This document shows, piece after piece, positions 43,189-54,505 of a stretch of DNA of 64,000 nt. A program made the translations under genes and the position numbers. The notes below the pieces were generated by a model. It saw nothing but the letters and a program-made list of their open reading frames with translations, searched no databases and had not been told where the DNA came from. This stretch comes from Beroe forskalii (lineage: Eukaryota; Ctenophora; Nuda; Beroida; Beroidae), in assembly GCA_011033025.1 (NCBI GenBank), contig WFMF01000024.1, forward strand, positions 496,001 through 560,000, in the 5' to 3' direction. The stretch's first letter is position 1. The number at the start of each line of letters is the position of its first letter.

Positions 43189-43200
43189 TCAAAGAAGCTT

Positions 43201-43890
43201 GGGCTTCAAAACCTTTTCCTTACTCGTTTTAACTACCTTTTCCAAAACCCGAAATAACAATTTTCAAGGAGAAAGTCTGGGCCAGGTACACTTGAAAGGC
43301 ACCCTCTCCGTTTAAGCGATTCATGCAATTTTGAACAAATTTAATGGAAAATCTACTTAGGAATGCTAATTTTTGTTCTTTCTTCTAAAGTTTTCAGTAA
43401 TTTGCTTATATTATGAAGTTAGCTAAACGATGGTCTGACTAGCATAGATCAGTGAAATTTCAACAAGCCTCCGTTTGTACGAAATTATCAAATCGCCCAC
43501 CCCGGTACGCTTATTCCCCCGCGCTTATAAGCTTCTGCAGGGCATGGATGAGCACACATTGGAATTAGATAGTTAAGAAGATAAACACGACTATTGACTA
43601 TAGAAGGTATTAAAAATCACATCAACACTTCTAAGGCAATTTATGACGTCATATTTCGTACAATAAAACTAAGAAGTTTGATCGAATGCGTCACCGGCAG
43701 TTTAAATTTTGTGAGTCACTGGTAGTGCTGGTAAAGCTGCTTGAAGTAACTAAATAACTGGTAGTGGTAATGATTTGCCCGCTATTGTCTACTTTAGACC
43801 TCGACCATTTAAACGTAGACACTACGTCAGTTACTTCCTCGTCCTGACAGCCTCGACTCAATACATCACTCGATTCCCAATCTGTAGAAC
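43201..43890. other. Non-coding interval, probable 3' flank of the peptide gene
   Basis: No coding frame seen. It is downstream of the minus-strand peptide gene. A TGACGTCAT site lies at about 43643. No canonical minus-strand AATAAA was found close to the stop codon. Confidence 0.35.
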
Positions 43891-44572
43891 CTACACACGG
43901 GTGATCGGCTGACAGCCATAAACATCACAGTCAGGATACCGCTGGGCAATGAGGCTGATACAGTCCACCCCTATGGGCAGGTACTTGCCGTTAGGACAGT
44001 TGGCGAAGTAGACCTTGCTGATGAAGGGTTGTGCGTCCGGGCACCGGAGATTTTGAACAGTTCCAGAGCAGTTACAAAGGTCTCCTTTTAACTACGAATG
44101 GAGTGGAGGTTAGAATTCATAGCTAGAAATACTAATAAGTAGAAAGGCCACACCTCTCATTTTTTAAAATTTTGGCTTGCGTTTAAACCGAATATGCCAT
44201 ATAATTAAGGAAACATTTAGGAGGGTGAACTGAATAATTACAAAAGGTATGAATATATTCATTATGCATAGAATGTTCTACACTCCCAATCTTAGAGGAA
44301 ATAATTATAATATCAATCTTTCAAATATTTGCAAAAAGAATGATTTGCAATCCGAATAAGTCACGGGCATCAATTGATCAAACACCTGGTCTGCCAATAA
44401 GTTGTGTTTGATAGAGTTAAGAAAGAATTACCTTGCTACGAGTGGTTTCCACTCTCGGGCACTGCTCGCACTTTTCATCTTCACTCAACTCCTTAGGCTG
44501 AAGCACACACCCCAGTGTTACGTCCTGCAGCACCAACACCAGCGATATCGCCAACACAAGACTGCCTTTCAT
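43891..44572 (-). CDS. Secreted ten-cysteine peptide, two exons, family unknown
   Basis: Exon 1 is 44572-44432 and exon 2 is 44091-43891, joined across a 340-bp intron (donor AAG/GTAATT, acceptor CATTCGTAG/TTA, pyrimidine-rich tract and CTAAC branch-like site). The join is in phase 0 and gives 113 residues. It starts MKGSLVLAISLVLVLQ, a clear signal peptide with cleavage near residue 21. Mature cysteines are at 22, 35, 38, 53, 55, 64, 79, 91, 102 and 107, enough for five disulfides. Exon 2 includes LCNCSG, FANCPNGKYLPIG and VYGCQP. It is rich in proline and glycine, with no basic cleavage site. Likely a secreted signalling, structural or defence peptide; no family is recognised. Too split to appear as one long frame. 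Confidence 0.75.
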
Positions 44573-44593
44573 ACTGCCGCTAGTTCTTGGGGG

Positions 44594-44711
44594 AATTGGT
44601 GTCTATTAGCCGCTAATAGACACCAATTTTGATCAAATTTTATGATAGACGCAAAGCCCGCTAATAGTATTAGCGGGCTTTGCGTCTATCATGAAAATTT
44701 GATCAAAAATT
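44594..44711. repeat. Two adjacent perfect hairpins at the peptide gene 5' end
   Basis: Hairpin 1: 17-bp stem 44594-44610 with 44612-44628 (GGTGTCTATTAG core). Hairpin 2: arms of about 42 bp, 44627-44667 with 44669-44711, one indel (GATAGACGCAAAGCCCGC core). They lie 22 bases upstream of the ATG on the minus strand, so in the 5' UTR or promoter. Could be a recent foldback insertion. Confidence 0.85.
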
Positions 44712-44903
44712 CTGTCCTTATATTCTATCCTTATATTCCATCATAAGTATTGTCGAACGTACGTGATGAATGCAATAATTGTACATAGGGTTAGGAGTAG
44801 GAGCCATCAGCAATCAGCGATCAGGATGGATCAAATGCAATTAGAAAGTCTCACCGAAAGGAATTAGGCCGAGGCGGGCTCGATGGCCCGAGCATACCTA
44901 GTA
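44712..44903. other. Non-coding interval
   Basis: Possible promoter region of the minus-strand peptide gene; no clear TATA box in the expected place. Confidence 0.3.
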
Positions 44904-45526
44904 ATCACGGACTTTAGTTTCACGGACCTAAAATTTCACGGACATTAATATTCACGCTCTATTCTGCCACTTCAAATTTCAACAAAAATTCGAAATTATC
45001 CGATCGATTTTTCCCATTTTCTTCCACGATTTGAATACTATTACTTGAATTGAAGGTTTTTTTTTTCAATATTTTTCGTTAATTAATATGATAAATTTCC
45101 ATATTGCAGGTACTAAGCATGAAAAAGAAGTCTGATTTTCTTGAAAATTTTATTATTTGTGCATTTAAAGAGATGAAGTCAGAAATTTTGCGTCTCTAAC
45201 CAAGAAATTTTAAGAGGAAATACCGGACTTAATTTTAACGGACCTGAAAGTCCCGGACATTACTACTAGAAGGGGGATGGGCCAGCGAGGGCCCAGGCGG
45301 CGCCCAGGAGAGGAAGCTACTGGCCGAGACAAGCGCTTCTGAGCTCCCAGGCGCCCGGTTGGGACGGGAGTCCCGTTCCTCCCCGTTGCCATCCTGTCGG
45401 AACAAGACGGCGTTCTGGGGACTAATCACGGACAAAATTTTCACGGACATTATTAAAAAAAAAATATATATTATTCACGCTGAGGTGCTCAGCGTGAATA
45501 TAATGTCCGTGATAATTATGTCCGAT
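44904..45526. mobile_element. TIR-like element with repeated CACGGAC ends
   Basis: The left end has ATCACGGACTTT, TTCACGGACCTAAAA and TTCACGGACATTAATATTCACG. The right end has the complement order with TGTCCGTGATAA. Internal CACGGAC or ACGGAC words occur at about 45235-45260 and 45427-45448. An ATTCACGCTGAG-GTG-CTCAGCGTGAAT hairpin lies at 45473-45499. The same end occurs at 16893-16947. GC-rich centre without a credible ORF. Confidence 0.65.
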
Positions 45527-46013
45527 AAGGTAGCAGCCGACCCCTGAATATTGTTTAAGAGGGCATTAAGCATTTTATGACCCGAATTGGGAGGGCAAAT
45601 ACCTTATGGAGAGGGAAAATTTCACGGGTGCATTCTCGAAATTTATTATGTGGTGACCTATTTGTGGCCATCGGAGCAAAAATACCCGGATATTTTTGCT
45701 CCGAAGGCCTAGTTCAAAATTCCGCTTTATAAAATAAGTTTCAAAGCGATCCATAAAATTTCATAAAAAATGTTGAATTTGAGAAATGGTCGAGATTTTG
45801 CGAGCAGTGAAAAGTGCAGTTGGGCTCAATAAAGACCCTTCTTGGCTTGGAAATTGCAGATCATGCTTTCAATTTTCAAGAGAGATGAGGAAAAGATAGT
45901 TCCTGTTGTGAAATCCATCCAGACTGGGGTACAGTAAAATCCTACATGTCCTTTTGACCTTCTTTTCGACTTACTTTTCAACCTGTTGTTTTTGACCTAT
46001 GAAGACACATGCG
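45527..46013. other. Non-coding interval
   Basis: Nothing recognisable apart from a short inverted pair TATTTTTGCTCCGA/TCGGAGCAAAAATA near 45673-45705. Confidence 0.35.
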
Positions 46014-46425
46014 TTACAGTTACCCAGACCCTTACATTTACAGTTACCCAGACCCGGCCCTTGCAGTTACCCAGACCCTTACAGTTACCCAGATCCTTAC
46101 AGTTACCCAGACCCTTGCAGTTACCCAGACCCTTACAGTTACCCAGACCCTTACAGTTAACAAGACCCATACAGTTACCCAGACCCTTGCAGTTACACTT
46201 ACAGTTACCCAGACCCTTACACTGTAAGGGTCTGGGTAACTGTAAGGGTCTTGGTAACTGTAAGGGTCTTGGTAACTGTAAGGATCTGGGTAACTGTAAG
46301 GATCTGGGTAATTGTAAGGGTCTCGGTAACTGAAACTGTAAGGTTCTGGGTAACTGCAAGTTACAGTTACCCAGACCCTTGCAGTTACCAAGACCCTTAC
46401 AGTTACCCAGACCCTTAACCTAAAA
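46014..46425. repeat. 18-bp minisatellite with two internal orientation switches
   Basis: Unit CAGTTACCCAGACCCTTA. It runs forward to 46218, flips at the palindrome CCCTTACA-C-TGTAAGGG, runs inverted to about 46360, then forward again. The result is a large potential hairpin with arms of at least 140 bp. The repeat-derived frames on both strands are not genes. Confidence 0.9.
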
Positions 46426-46544
46426 CATTTACCCAAAGGTAGGGTGAATTGTCGTGAGGTGAAACTGAAAAGCCCGTTCCTATTTTTCGGCTCGGCCAAG
46501 CTGCACTCACATATCATGATGATGATTTTTTTCCAATTCTATAG

Positions 46545-46575
46545 AAAAAGGGGAGCTGTTACAGCTCCCCTTTTT
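46545..46575. repeat. 14-bp perfect hairpin
   Basis: AAAAAGGGGAGCTG-TTA-CAGCTCCCCTTTTT. Isolated; function unknown. Confidence 0.85.
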
Positions 46576-47575
46576 ACTAATTAGCTTTAAGTGCGCCTAT
46601 TAGCCCCCCCAGGTCGGGCTACGCCCCGGCATCATGAGCATTGTGCATCGGGTATAGTGAGTACTGAGTTAGAGTAGTGGTACTTGAGTTGGTGAAGCAT
46701 ACGACTAGACATCAGCAGCGTTGCATAGTTATAGTTGAGTTATAGTTGTAGTACCCAATCAATTTTGTGTGTGAATCTAAATCTTATCCACGTGAATATT
46801 AAAAACCAATCATTTCCATTTACAAGTGGGTTATTCTAATTCGCTACGAACTGATTTGCTTCTCCCCTTACCACACCCACACCCTGACCATACTGACAAA
46901 CACCTTTTCCTCACGGACGTGAACAAAAAGGAAAATATAACGGGCACAAATTAAGAAATTATAGAACGAATGAATTTCATGCGAAAGAAAAAGTCAGCGT
47001 GTAGAATTTGAAATTTAGCTCGTCCATCATTTCTTATAGGAAAAAGCTGCGCCTATCAGAGCTTTTCTTTAATTTTATGAAGGATGTGAGTGTGTACAGA
47101 TTCTCAACTGCTCAAAACCCAATTTTATTTTCATTCTTCGCAGGGAAAATCATAATTTTAGTGAAAATGACCTATTGTCTCCCTCACTTAGCTCATCACT
47201 ATTAATTTCCTTCGTTTTCCCATACCCAAAAGAAATTCCAGCCGCAATATCATTTGGTACTCATGATTGACTTTCATATTCAATACTCCTATTATCCCCA
47301 CTCCCTAGTATATTCTCAAGTTTCAAGAGAAGTTAGGTATTTATTGTAGAAATTAAACAAGATTTATTCAAATTCTTTGAATTGCAATTGTAAACATTAC
47401 AATGAACCTTGACAAGATTCTCTTTCTACAATAACATTTACGAGAATTACATCAAGCACTTCGCATTCACAATACTACATGTTGATGTATACAGTCTGTA
47501 TTTCGATATAATGATTGTTTTTTACTTTTTTAAATGAAAGTGGAAATGGTTCCATGAAATCCAAAGTTTTTGAAC
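46576..47575. other. Non-coding interval
   Basis: About 1 kb, AT-rich, without a supported gene or repeat. The small plus-strand frame at 47008-47205 has no recognisable domain. Confidence 0.35.
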
Positions 47576-47705
47576 GAAATCATGCTGAAGCTTTCGATAT
47601 TATAATGAATTCATTTGAACCCATTTTCATTTGAACCCATTTTCAGGAAATCATGCTGAAGCTTTCGATATAATGAATTCATTTGAACCCATTTTCATTT
47701 TTCAA
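47576..47705 (+). repeat. ~70-bp tandem duplication
   Basis: ATCATGCTGAAGCTTTCGATAT and TTCATTTGAACCCATTTTCA occur twice in order, with an extra TTTGAACCCATTTTCA between. Confidence 0.8.
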
Positions 47706-47813
47706 ATATAATATGATCATGATGAATAGAACATTAATAAAATAAAACTTAAATTATAATTAGAGTTAGGTACTAGAATAAGAATTACTAGGTATATAAC
47801 ATATATAAGTATA

Positions 47814-48475
47814 GGATAGCCAAAAACAATTGAAAATTGTTTGGGTTACGCAGCCCCTCCAGCACCTAAAATTATACGATTAAAACTATTGATATGAGGT
47901 TAAATCGCAGCCTGTCCGTGGCGGTGTGCTTTGGTTACTAAGAAATAAGCAGAACTTAACATTTATCAACTCACTGCCGTTTGAATCTCCTTTAGTTAAC
48001 TAATTAAGCGTGAGTGGACGCGTAAAGAAAGTACCTATAATTTCTAGCATTCTTTGAAAGGTGTTTTCACGTGAAAAGGCTTGAATGCATGCTGAAATTA
48101 ATCCTACGTTCATCCCTATTTGATGATTGAAATCGTCATCTTTTAGCAGCGACTTTGAGGGCGATTGCAATGTAAAAAACGAGTTCACTACTTTAATAAT
48201 GCCGTTAGGAAACACGTAGTCACACTTATTATGGTTGGAGTGACAACATCGCGATTGTGAAGATATTCGACAAGAATAAAGTACGAGAGAAGTAGAACGG
48301 GTGTACTGTGTAATAAGCTCACATCATATGCGTGACCAAGGTATTTCTTGGTAACCAAAGCACACCGCCACGGACAGGCTGCGATTTAACCTCATATCAA
48401 TAGTTTTAATCGTATAATTTTAGGTGCTGGAGGGGCTGCGTAACCCAAACAATTTTCAATTGTTTTTGGCTATCC
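47814..48475 (-). mobile_element. 662-bp TIR element, copy 1
   Basis: Ends GGATAGCCAAAAACAATTG and complement, with inverted arms of about 140 bp (47814-47952 and 48337-48475) that include GCAGCCTGTCCGTGGCGG. The middle encodes a 60-70 residue frame (minus strand, QSPSKSL...FNHQIGMNVG) shared with copy 2, without an ATG at its start. Copy 2 is 58275-58933 in opposite orientation. The flanks are AT-rich; target duplication is unclear. Confidence 0.85.
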
Positions 48476-48964
48476 ATATCACTCTTTTTTGGCATAAAAC
48501 TTACGACAATCAGTTCAAGTTGTGATAATTGCTACTGCCAAGAACTTTCATGCTCTAAACGTGAGAATTACGTCGCTATCATTTTGACTTTTTGAGTTAT
48601 AGGCAATAATTACTTTAATTGGTCAATTAACTAATTAAGGGGTTAGCAACCGATACTTCGACTAAACGAATTATTCGTAGTTTTGGCTTAAATTGATGAT
48701 GCCGTTGAAATTGAGACACTAACATTTTTACTTTTGAGTTATATCCGATAATTACTTTAATTGGCCAATTAACTAATTAAGCGGCGGGCAACCGGTACTT
48801 AGATTAAACGAATAAGTCGTTATTTCGACGTAAGTTACTCGTGCCGTAGAAATTAAGTCGCTATCATTCTTACTTTTTGAGTTTTAGGCGATAATTACTT
48901 TAATTGGCCAATTAACTAATTAAGCGGCGGGCAACCGGTACTTTTGATTAAATGAATAAATCGT
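48476..48964 (-). repeat. 143-bp satellite, short array (inverted relative to 57247-58272)
   Basis: Three units, each with the palindrome TTAATTGGCCAATTAA or a variant, directly following the TIR element as in copy 2. Cut at 48964 by the 1.88-kb-array spacer fragment. Confidence 0.85.
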
Positions 48965-49597
48965 ACTGAAATTTTAATTAATTCGCAGTACGTAACAATA
49001 ATATTACGAACATTGGTTTCATATTATATTTAAATGCCTTTCGACAGCAGGCAGCTATACCAAGCCAGCCTATGACAGAGTGGAAATTAACTTTTGGAAC
49101 TTATTTCACAGCTTTAATTTGCAGTCCACGAACTAAATTCCGCCGATAAATAGCAGTTTGAATACATTTTCAAATAAAAACTAGTGATTTGGAAATTTTC
49201 TAAAGGAGCTCTTTTCAAAAACGTGCGAAATATTCATTTACTTCAGTTTATCTCTGAGACGGTTTGAAAAGTCCTTGTTCATGTACTAAAGACGGACGAA
49301 AATATTTACCGTGTGATTTTACAAGCTCGTTTTATTTCGTAAACTTGAAGTTTTAACCTTGACCTTTGAAACCTGAAACCTTGAGCTAGCTAGTACCTTG
49401 GATCAGCTACTTCTTCAAAGTAAAGATTAACAGAACAGAGTAAAGCTGACAAATCCACTACGCTCTGCATGTACACCAGTGCTACTAACGCACTTTCATA
49501 AAGTGAAACGTTCAGGATTCATGGAAAACGTTCTCTAACAGATACGTCACTGATATCAGACAACTCACCTGGTACTTCACAGTGCCTGGTCCTCCAT
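48964..49597 (+). repeat. Solo copy of the 1.88-kb array non-coding segment
   Basis: Inverted copy of roughly 26940-27583: begins CTGAAATTTTAATTAATTCGC and ends TGGTCCTCCATATATA. It lacks the ORF part. A separate copy of only the non-coding portion suggests it acts like a terminal repeat of a Penelope-like element. Confidence 0.85.
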
Positions 49598-50277
49598 ATA
49601 TAAGTAAGTAAGTATATACTATGACACAACAGGAAACAATAGTCTTGGAAATAGAAATCATCAATTATAAGAAAATACCAACTTATTTCTGATTGCAGCT
49701 TCTTATTAAGGTGACGCCTGGTCGTCTCTTGCTCACGTGAACTCATCTCTCGCTGCATACCACGCATTTTTATGCTATGCAGTGGAATATCTGATTGAGT
49801 ATCATATTATTTTTATTATTATTATTTTTATTATTATTATCATATTATTTTTTGCTTTTCCTACTAACTATTGAGACACGGATGATTGCTGATCATGATT
49901 AGCACTTCCGTACTGTGTATGTAGATAATAATAATATTACGCGAGCTCATGGAATAGTGGAATGAGATGATCATGTGGTCTAATTCTTTCAATGTGCAAC
50001 ACTGCAACGCAAACGACAGACAACTGTTATGAGCTACATAAAAGCTATTAATTGGAAATCTGTAACTGGCTTCGGATGTTTAACAGTATTTTTCCTATAT
50101 GTGGATAAGTTTATCCAAATTCAACTTTGACAGCTCATAACTCGACTATTATAATAGTGTATATTCTGGTAGTTAGGGTAGGATATGTTCTAGAAGTTAT
50201 CATTAAACTCATCTCAGTATTCTTATAGTATTTGGTACATTCATTTCTATAGCTGTATTGACATTCGTCCAAGTTAT
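49598..50277. other. Non-coding interval with microsatellites
   Basis: Contains (AAGT)n at about 49599-49613 and an interrupted (TTA)n run at 49803-49850. No credible gene. Confidence 0.45.
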
Positions 50278-50560
50278 TTGCAGTCTTCTGTGAGTAACTT
50301 TTCCACAGCATTGTCGAAGTTGATTGCAGTCTTCTGTGATCAACATTAGTGTCAACTTGTCACAGTTATTTGCAGTCTTCCGTGAGTAACTTTCCCACAG
50401 CATTGTCGAAGTTGGTCGCAGTCTTCTGTGATCAACGTAAGTGTCAACTTGTCAGGGTTATTTGCAGTCTTCTGTGAGTAACTCTCCCACATTCGTGATT
50501 GCAGTCTTCTGAGATCAATTTACGTGTCTTATCAAGTGATTGCAGTCTTCTGTGATCATA
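50278..50560 (+). repeat. GCAGTCTTCTGTGA minisatellite with higher-order unit
   Basis: Seven or more copies of TTGCAGTCTTCTGTGA. Alternating GTAACT and TCAACN followers create a longer ~110-bp unit with CACAGCATTGTCGAAGTTG between. Confidence 0.85.
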
Positions 50561-50578
50561 TTATTCATACTCCACGAT

Positions 50579-50806
50579 ATGCCCTACCCTAACCGCTCGG
50601 TACACGCAGCTGCATACCAACACGCAGTTTTACACCATGTGAGTGGCTTACGAAACATGGAGGTTGCTGAGTTGGAGAAAGACGTGAGGTTCGCCAGGGC
50701 AAGGCTGGAGGAAAGTGAAGAGAGGATTCAAGCTATGAAGAAGGATCTGTCGCAGATGAAGATGACAGGGAATTACATAATTACCGGCATAAACTTGCGG
50801 TATTAA
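50579..50806 (+). CDS. Small coiled-coil ORF, possible exon, unknown
   Basis: 75 residues from ATG 50579 (or 36 from ATG 50657). The part from MEVAELEKDVRFARARLEES is strongly heptad-like and charged, with codon use unlike the flanking repeats. No splice partner was identified and no family recognised, so it could be chance or an exon of a larger gene. Confidence 0.3.
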   Translation: MPYPNRSVHAAAYQHAVLHHVSGLRNMEVAELEKDVRFARARLEESEERIQAMKKDLSQMKMTGNYIITGINLRY

Positions 50807-51386
50807 GCAATTCTTTCAATCACGTTCTGTAAGATCAAAGAGCGCGAAGCATTGAATCAGTGATATAAATAGATTAGCCCCACGGAGTGATGTGCAAGTC
50901 CAAATGCATACACGGAATTGAAAACTACATTGCACACAAGTTTTGTACAATTGAATTTTCGTCACTTTCACAACTGAAGTCACAAGTTGATGACGTTAGA
51001 CCGCCTTGTATATAATTAGTATCATGAGTGTCTGATCTCCTAAAGGTTTTGGATGTTTAGGTACTTAGAAAGGGATAAAGTTGCAACCTGCTTACTTGGA
51101 ACACCACATTGTATATGATACCCATGTGCAGTCAACGTCATTTATTTATTTACTGCTTTGATTCACAATAGTGACGTCATGCCAACCGCCTATCCTAAGT
51201 ACCTACGTATAAAGTGTGTTGTAAGGATGTGTGATGTGTGTCATCTGCTTTTGCAACTGCTTTTGCAACTTCATCATGTTACACAAGAGAGGAGTTCGAA
51301 GATTCTCTAATGCTTTTCAACAGGAAATTGCTACATTGAGATAAACAAATACAATTTTTCACACTGTGGGGAGTGAGCTTATACTA
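50807..51386. other. Non-coding interval
   Basis: Nothing recognisable. Confidence 0.35.
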
Positions 51387-51388
51387 TA

Positions 51389-51919
51389 CACTCAGTTTCT
51401 TTTATAAGAAACCGTCTAGGATTCTCAAAAATTTAAGAAACTTAGCCTAGAATTTCAGGAAAATTAAGAAACTTCGTCGATTTGAAATTAAGAAATTACG
51501 AAACTTCTAGCCTAGAATTTTAGAATTTATCTATAATTAAATCCTATTGCAACTGAAATTCTTGCAACATGTCAGATACCAAAGAACAAGCAGGAATTGC
51601 TGTTAAAACTGAGAGACTCTAGCTTCATATTTATTCTCATAGGTCCAGAAAACCACTAGGCAGAACCTCTAGAAAAGAACTTCATTTCCAAGCATCGGAC
51701 TCGGCTAAATAGTTCAAAATCTAAATTTGAAAATTTGTGTTTTGGAAGAACTTTTTAGAACATTCATGATTATTTTATACAGTTGCGAAAATCTTATATT
51801 ATGCTGTATAGTATGCAGAATTAAGAAACCAATTAAGAAACTTTTAGGCTCAAAATCTTGAAAAATAAGAAAGTTGTAGCCTAGAATTCCAATAAGTTTC
51901 TTATAAAAGAAACTGGGTG
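51389..51919. mobile_element. 531-bp MITE with TA target duplication
   Basis: Ends CAC(T/C)CAGTTTCTTTTATAAGAAAC and complement, themselves containing the palindrome GTTTCTTTTATAAGAAAC, flanked by TA at 51387-51388 and 51920-51921. The interior repeats TTAAGAAACTT and AGCCTAGAATT many times in both halves. No ORF. Mariner-like source is inference. Confidence 0.82.
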
Positions 51920-52033
51920 TAAGTAGGTACCTATATAAGTATGAAAAAGGATGCCAATTGAAAATGGGATATTATATTTCGGCTATGCCAGATACCTAAA
52001 TGCCAATTCAATCATGGGCCTAAAACCAGTTCA

Positions 52034-52690
52034 ATGACCGAATTATTTGATGATTTTTGTGGAAATGAAAAATCTGCGCGTCAAATTTATAGAACTACAA
52101 GATTTCATATAGCAAAAAATTCAGTGCGTCTCCGTCAAAAGTATGGCAATTTCAGGATTATTGGATCGTCAGAGCTAGGATGTCCCAGGGACATTGTCTC
52201 TGCTCAAAATTCTCACGTTGTCTGCTACTTTTTTAATCACATTTGTGGAGCGCATTCGGCATTCTGGCGCCACCCAAATATGAAATTGTCTCGGGACGTA
52301 AAGATGATCGGATACGTCTTCAAACATCAAACAGGAACAATTTGTTTAACTATTACACCGGAAGAATGCTACTCACACTTTACGACTTTGTGTCTGTTGA
52401 TCAGCTCCTCAGTCAGTGCGTCAGCCTTCTTGATGCTGTCTGCAGAACAAAATACTCGTTATTTCATGCTGTATTCTGTGGACACGTCCGGTGCTTCACG
52501 GATGATAAACAATAATCAGTAAATAGACAATGGACTGTTCTATACTCTCACTGATTCTACTCAAAACGAAACGATCATTAAACAGCATGAAGCAATGAGA
52601 AATATAACTGATATTGCAATCCAAATTTCTCAATTTAACCTAGAAATCACCCAACAGCTTCGAGCATCTTCCAATCCTACCCCAAATTAG
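52034..52690 (+). pseudogene. Frameshifted ORF of unknown origin
   Basis: Frame one opens at ATG 52034 (MTELFDDFCGNEKSARQIY). The protein-like signal seems to continue in another frame to 52515 (LLTLYDFVSVDQLLSQC) and again to 52690 (ISQFNLEITQQLR). Together they look like a decayed mobile-element protein, but no domain is recognised. Confidence 0.35.
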
Positions 52691-52710
52691 ATTCTCAATG
52701 ATAAATTATG

Positions 52711-53400
52711 ACAAACTAGCAGGCCCGTTGGGCTCGCTAGATAATACAGAACCAAATACTAAGCTCATAAAAAAGTTTATGAAGGAGCAAATTCGTTGGT
52801 TACTTTTAGTATCATGCTGGACCGGGCAAGTTTTGATAATTATGATTTTCGATTGTATGATGAAGTCAAATCTGAAAATTAAAACCGAGTATCGTACTCA
52901 TATTGAACGTTGAATTATTGATTCAAGGCAAGACTCAAGCAGTTTTCCAAATTCGCAATGTACTATGCCCAAATCCGATTCAATTTGATTTTGCTTTTGG
53001 CCAATCTTGAAATGCTCTAAATTCACATTAATTATTTCCGTTTATATTATCAACTCAGCATTGATTTAAATCGACTGAAGTCTGCCACAGATCTATGAGA
53101 TGCCATCGGAAATAACCTCCACGATGCCAGCCATACCCGTTCTCTATCTTTAGATCTTGAATTTCAAATGAAAAACAGTAAACACTTCGTTCGTTCAAAC
53201 GCTAAAACGCAGCAGTCAGCAACGTATCAGAAAGCACTCGCATAGAACTGATCATAATCTGCACGTGCAGAATACCTGTATCCATAGCAACGGCACGACT
53301 TAGTCCAGCTTAGCCTTCGTTTCTCTTGATATCATCTTGGCAAGCTCAAATTTAATTGTATACGGCGGCACAAACATTATTCACGTGTGACTTTACTTTA
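52711..53400. repeat. Diverged dispersed repeat related to 1858-2230
   Basis: Inverted relative to 1858-2230: starts CTAGCAGGCCCGTTGGGC and ends with the CTGCACGTGCAG palindrome, GCTTAGCC and TTCACGTGTGA segments at 53270-53400. The middle parts differ. Confidence 0.5.
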
Positions 53401-53535
53401 TATATAAGATATTGCCGTGATCTGGAAAAAGGAAGTAACTGCAAATTTTGAAGTTTCGGTACCAACATTTTCAGCTCGTTGAGTTCTACAAGATGGGCTG
53501 GGTCATTTGCGTGGGAAATGTCCCTGATAAATTTT

Positions 53536-54505
53536 TTCCCTCCCCATTGGCCTTTTTGTGAATACAAAAAGGCAAATGAGAGGGTTGGCAGAGATCGTGG
53601 TTCGGGAAGGTTAGAAATAGGATATGTGTATAGCAGGTTTAGATTTGCAATACAACTACTGTAATTTCTGGAAAGTGCCCGGATTGCTCCTTTATAATAT
53701 CAGTCGCGAAAATGTCCCTCCCTCCGTCCTTCCGTCCGTCCCCTTATCACAAATCTTCAAAATTACGAATTTTATAATCATTGGCTGTCGGTTGTCAAAT
53801 TAAAGTCTGACTAGGTCCATCCGTGGAAAATGCTCAAATTCTCTAAAATTATGATAAATTTTAAATTGAAGGGCTGTTGAAGAATTCGTGACTTAAGATC
53901 TTAAGAGTGAGTAGGGCTATGGATTGAGGGATAAGATGATAAGGTTTCGGTTCTGTATTAGTTTTATAGTACCAAACTGTATCACTTTCCGACTGTATAG
54001 TGTATACTGAATTCGACTAAGTTCAAAAAATACGGTGGGTCGATGTGATTTGTGAAAGACGAATGATTCTTTTCGGAACGAGTGACAGCATTGAAACAGA
54101 AAGCATGAAATTTGAAATTTTGAAGATAAGATGAAAGGGACATCAACAGTCAAGTGATATCAACAGACAAGAAAATACAGCGCGTGAATAAACGGTTACA
54201 TATCTGATGCGAAACCTAAACCAATTCAACGAAATGACGCGAAATCTACAACGAAGTGATTACAACAACTTGGTACGTAAGAACGCGCGCGCAAGAATTT
54301 CAGAAGAAATGGCACGTGCCAATGCATGTTCTCGGTTGTCGCGCGCAGCATTGGCGCAATATTTATACTCCTACTTGGAGTACCTTTTGTAGAATGGTGC
54401 TAAGGTTACATCAAGCACCGCCGGGGAGGGAAATTAAGCGCCTGCATACGGGTACATCCCACAAACAAGAATTGAAGAATTAAGCCCGCAGGCGCAATTC
54501 TTGTT
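53536..54505 (+). repeat. 1-kb dispersed repeat with hairpins at both ends, copy 2
   Basis: Direct copy of 19952-20962. Same terminal hairpins, same CCGTCC run (about 53717-53740). Separated from copy 1 by 33 kb. Confidence 0.75.

Larger units (their letters stand above)
41230..43200 (-). mobile_element. Penelope-like element copy D, nearly complete but decayed
   Basis: Minus-strand order: a basic N-terminal region (43188-42720), RT (42690-41913), then linker plus GIY-YIG (41899-41261). Parts are in three frames with breaks, so it is inactive. The overall order is that of a canonical Penelope-like element. Confidence 0.85.

Noticed and set aside
45986-46517. Open frames on both strands in the CCCAGACCC minisatellite
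   Set aside because: 18-bp period preserves all frames; peptides are pure repeat.
46545-46575. Hairpin with T-run resembling a bacterial terminator
   Set aside because: The window is clearly eukaryotic and no gene ends there.
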